Source: Solirubrobacter soli DSM 22325 (lineage in GTDB: Bacteria > Actinomycetota > Thermoleophilia > Solirubrobacterales > Solirubrobacteraceae). From it: DNA of 64,000 bases. The notes below the pieces were generated by a model, which worked only from the letters and a program-made list of their open reading frames with translations, made no database searches and was not told the origin of the DNA. The number at the start of each line of letters is the position of its first letter. The stretch's first letter is position 1. Position numbers and translations under genes: made by a program. The stretch lies in assembly GCF_000423665.1 (NCBI RefSeq), contig NZ_KE384070.1:408669-472668 (forward strand), in the 5' to 3' direction. This document shows positions 63,161 to 64,000 of the stretch, one piece after another.

Positions 63161-64000
63161 TCGCGGGCTATCAGGCCGCCCGCGCCGAGTTGCTGGAACG
63201 GCTGCGCGGCCAGCCCGAGCTCGCACGGCTGCGGATCGACGACGCCGAGGACTGGCTCGTCGGCTTCTGCGACGCCTGGGCGGCGCTGGCCGAGGTCTTC
63301 GGCTTCTATCAGGAGCGGATCCTCGAAGAAGCGTTCCTGGCCACGGCGCAGCAGCCGTCCTCGGTCGAGCTGATCTACCACTCGCTCGGCCACCGGTTCC
63401 CCCCGAACGCCGCCGCGACCACCGCCCTGGCCTACCACCTGAGCCCGAAGGTCGCGGGCGTCGAGGCGGTCGGCCGCGTCCGCGGGCAGGGCGGGACGGG
63501 CGCGAGCCCGGAGGAGCGCGCACGCCGCGCGGTGGGTGGCATCGCGACGCCGGCCGCCGGCCCGGGCGGGAGCGTGCCGGCGGGCGTCGGGGTGACGGGC
63601 CTCGGGGGCGCGGCGGGAGCGACGGCGGGTGCGAACGGCGGTCCGGGCGCGGGTGGGCTGGGCGCGGGCGTGGGCGCAGTGCCTGCCGGCGCGCCGGGCT
63701 CCGCGGCGGCGCTGGCCGGCGGCGGCCTGAACGCGCCCGCGAGCATCGTCCCCCCGCCGCCGTCGACCCCGACGGGCATCGCGATGCCGGGCGGCGCGCT
63801 GAGCGGCGCAGGTGTGGGGGGCGCGGGTGGCGCGGCGGGGTTCGGCGGCGCGGCGGGGCTCGGCGGCGCGGGCGGGTTCGGTGGCGCGGGCGGCGGCGGT
63901 CTCGCGGGCCTGGCGGGGGCCGGCGGCTTGACGGGCGGAACTGGCCTGGCCGGCCTGGCCGAGGCCGGCGGCCTCGCGGGCGGGGGTCTGGCGGGCCTGC
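63157..64000 (+). CDS. Second gpJ/gpI-like baseplate protein with Gly-rich insertion (runs off right edge)
   Basis: Open for 281 codons to the window end. The N-terminal 100 residues are baseplate-like: DDAEDWLVGFCDAWAALAEV, FGFYQERILEEAFLATAQQP, SSVELIYHSLGHRFPPNAAA, paralogous to the N-terminus of the preceding gene. From about residue 115 the protein turns into a low-complexity chain of Gly, Ala, Val and Leu (GVGGAGGAAGFGGAAGLGGA type) still continuing at the edge. Such an insertion is not known to me in Afp12-like proteins. The rest of the protein and the remaining operon genes (tape measure, PAAR tip, fibres, cargo) are not visible here. Confidence 0.75.
   Translation, partial: MIAGYQAARAELLERLRGQPELARLRIDDAEDWLVGFCDAWAALAEVFGFYQERILEEAFLATAQQPSSVELIYHSLGHRFPPNAAATTALAYHLSPKVAGVEAVGRVRGQGGTGASPEERARRAVGGIATPAAGPGGSVPAGVGVTGLGGAAGATAGANGGPGAGGLGAGVGAVPAGAPGSAAALAGGGLNAPASIVPPPPSTPTGIAMPGGALSGAGVGGAGGAAGFGGAAGLGGAGGFGGAGGGGLAGLAGAGGLTGGTGLAGLAEAGGLAGGGLAGL
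63530..64000 (+). repeat. Gly/Ala-rich coding tract at the right edge
   Basis: At least 155 codons dominated by ggc, gcg, ggg and ctg. Short units such as GGAAGFGGAAGLGGAGGFGG and LAGLAGAGGLTGG. Elastin- or PGRS-like composition; the tract is not finished at position 64000. Confidence 0.8.

Noticed and set aside
45611..64000. Complete prophage
   Set aside because: No integrase, terminase, portal, capsid, lysis or attachment repeats are visible, and AAA+ ATPase and DUF4255 genes point to an injection system.

Overview
The window is very GC-rich DNA with actinobacterial gene content: an AfsR/BTAD-type regulator, PASTA domains, an alpha-lytic-type protease, DeoR, ROK and TetR regulators, and pervasive ATGA/GTGA stop-start overlaps. 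The mix fits a soil actinobacterium of the Solirubrobacterales type (Thermoleophilia). That placement is my inference; no rRNA or tRNA gene is visible to settle it.

Region 1 (1-17.4 kb) is dominated by secreted enzymes. It holds an edge-truncated alpha-L-rhamnosidase (GH78) with what looks like a sugar-permease remnant in front of it, an S8 subtilase, a zinc-ribbon/PASTA/propeller membrane protein, two S1 proteases, a secreted propeller protein, a large BTAD/NB-ARC regulator, an SMP-30 lactonase-like protein, an SDR, a LysR regulator coupled to a signal peptidase I, an S53 sedolisin and an M23 peptidase.

Region 2 (17.4-30.6 kb) is a complete L-rhamnose catabolic unit. A DeoR regulator is divergent from an ABC importer (ATPase, two permeases, binding lipoprotein), mutarotase, kinase, isomerase and bifunctional aldolase/lactaldehyde dehydrogenase. 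lutABC follows immediately. The block therefore runs from rhamnose import to DHAP and, through lactaldehyde and lactate, to pyruvate. Both divergent first genes lack a canonical start and have ideal Shine-Dalgarno sequences 8 nt before an in-frame ATC.

Region 3 (30.7-45.3 kb) has a two-core hybrid histidine kinase, a 53-codon TatA, a cluster of exported proteins (including a Tat-type isomerase-like protein and a 1460-residue ThuA/PQQ-dehydrogenase/PKD/carbohydrate-binding protein), ROK and TetR regulators, and CobT. Two of the exported proteins share a C-terminal module of about 130 residues.

Region 4 (45.4 kb to the right edge) is a contractile injection system / phage-tail-like operon without head, integrase or lysis genes. 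Its order is: two tail sheaths, one tube, a gp26-like chaperone, a 1309-residue disordered repeat protein, a DUF4255 terminator-like protein, a lysine-rich orphan, an AAA+ ATPase, a small conserved protein, a gp53/LysM-type baseplate protein, a tail-X-like protein, a gpD hub, a beta-helical spike, gp25, a gpJ-like baseplate protein and a gly-rich baseplate protein cut by the window edge. The sheath genes share a 98%-identical 386-bp patch with foreign-looking codon usage. The disordered protein, the lysine-rich orphan and the glycine-rich insertion are the least explained parts of the window.
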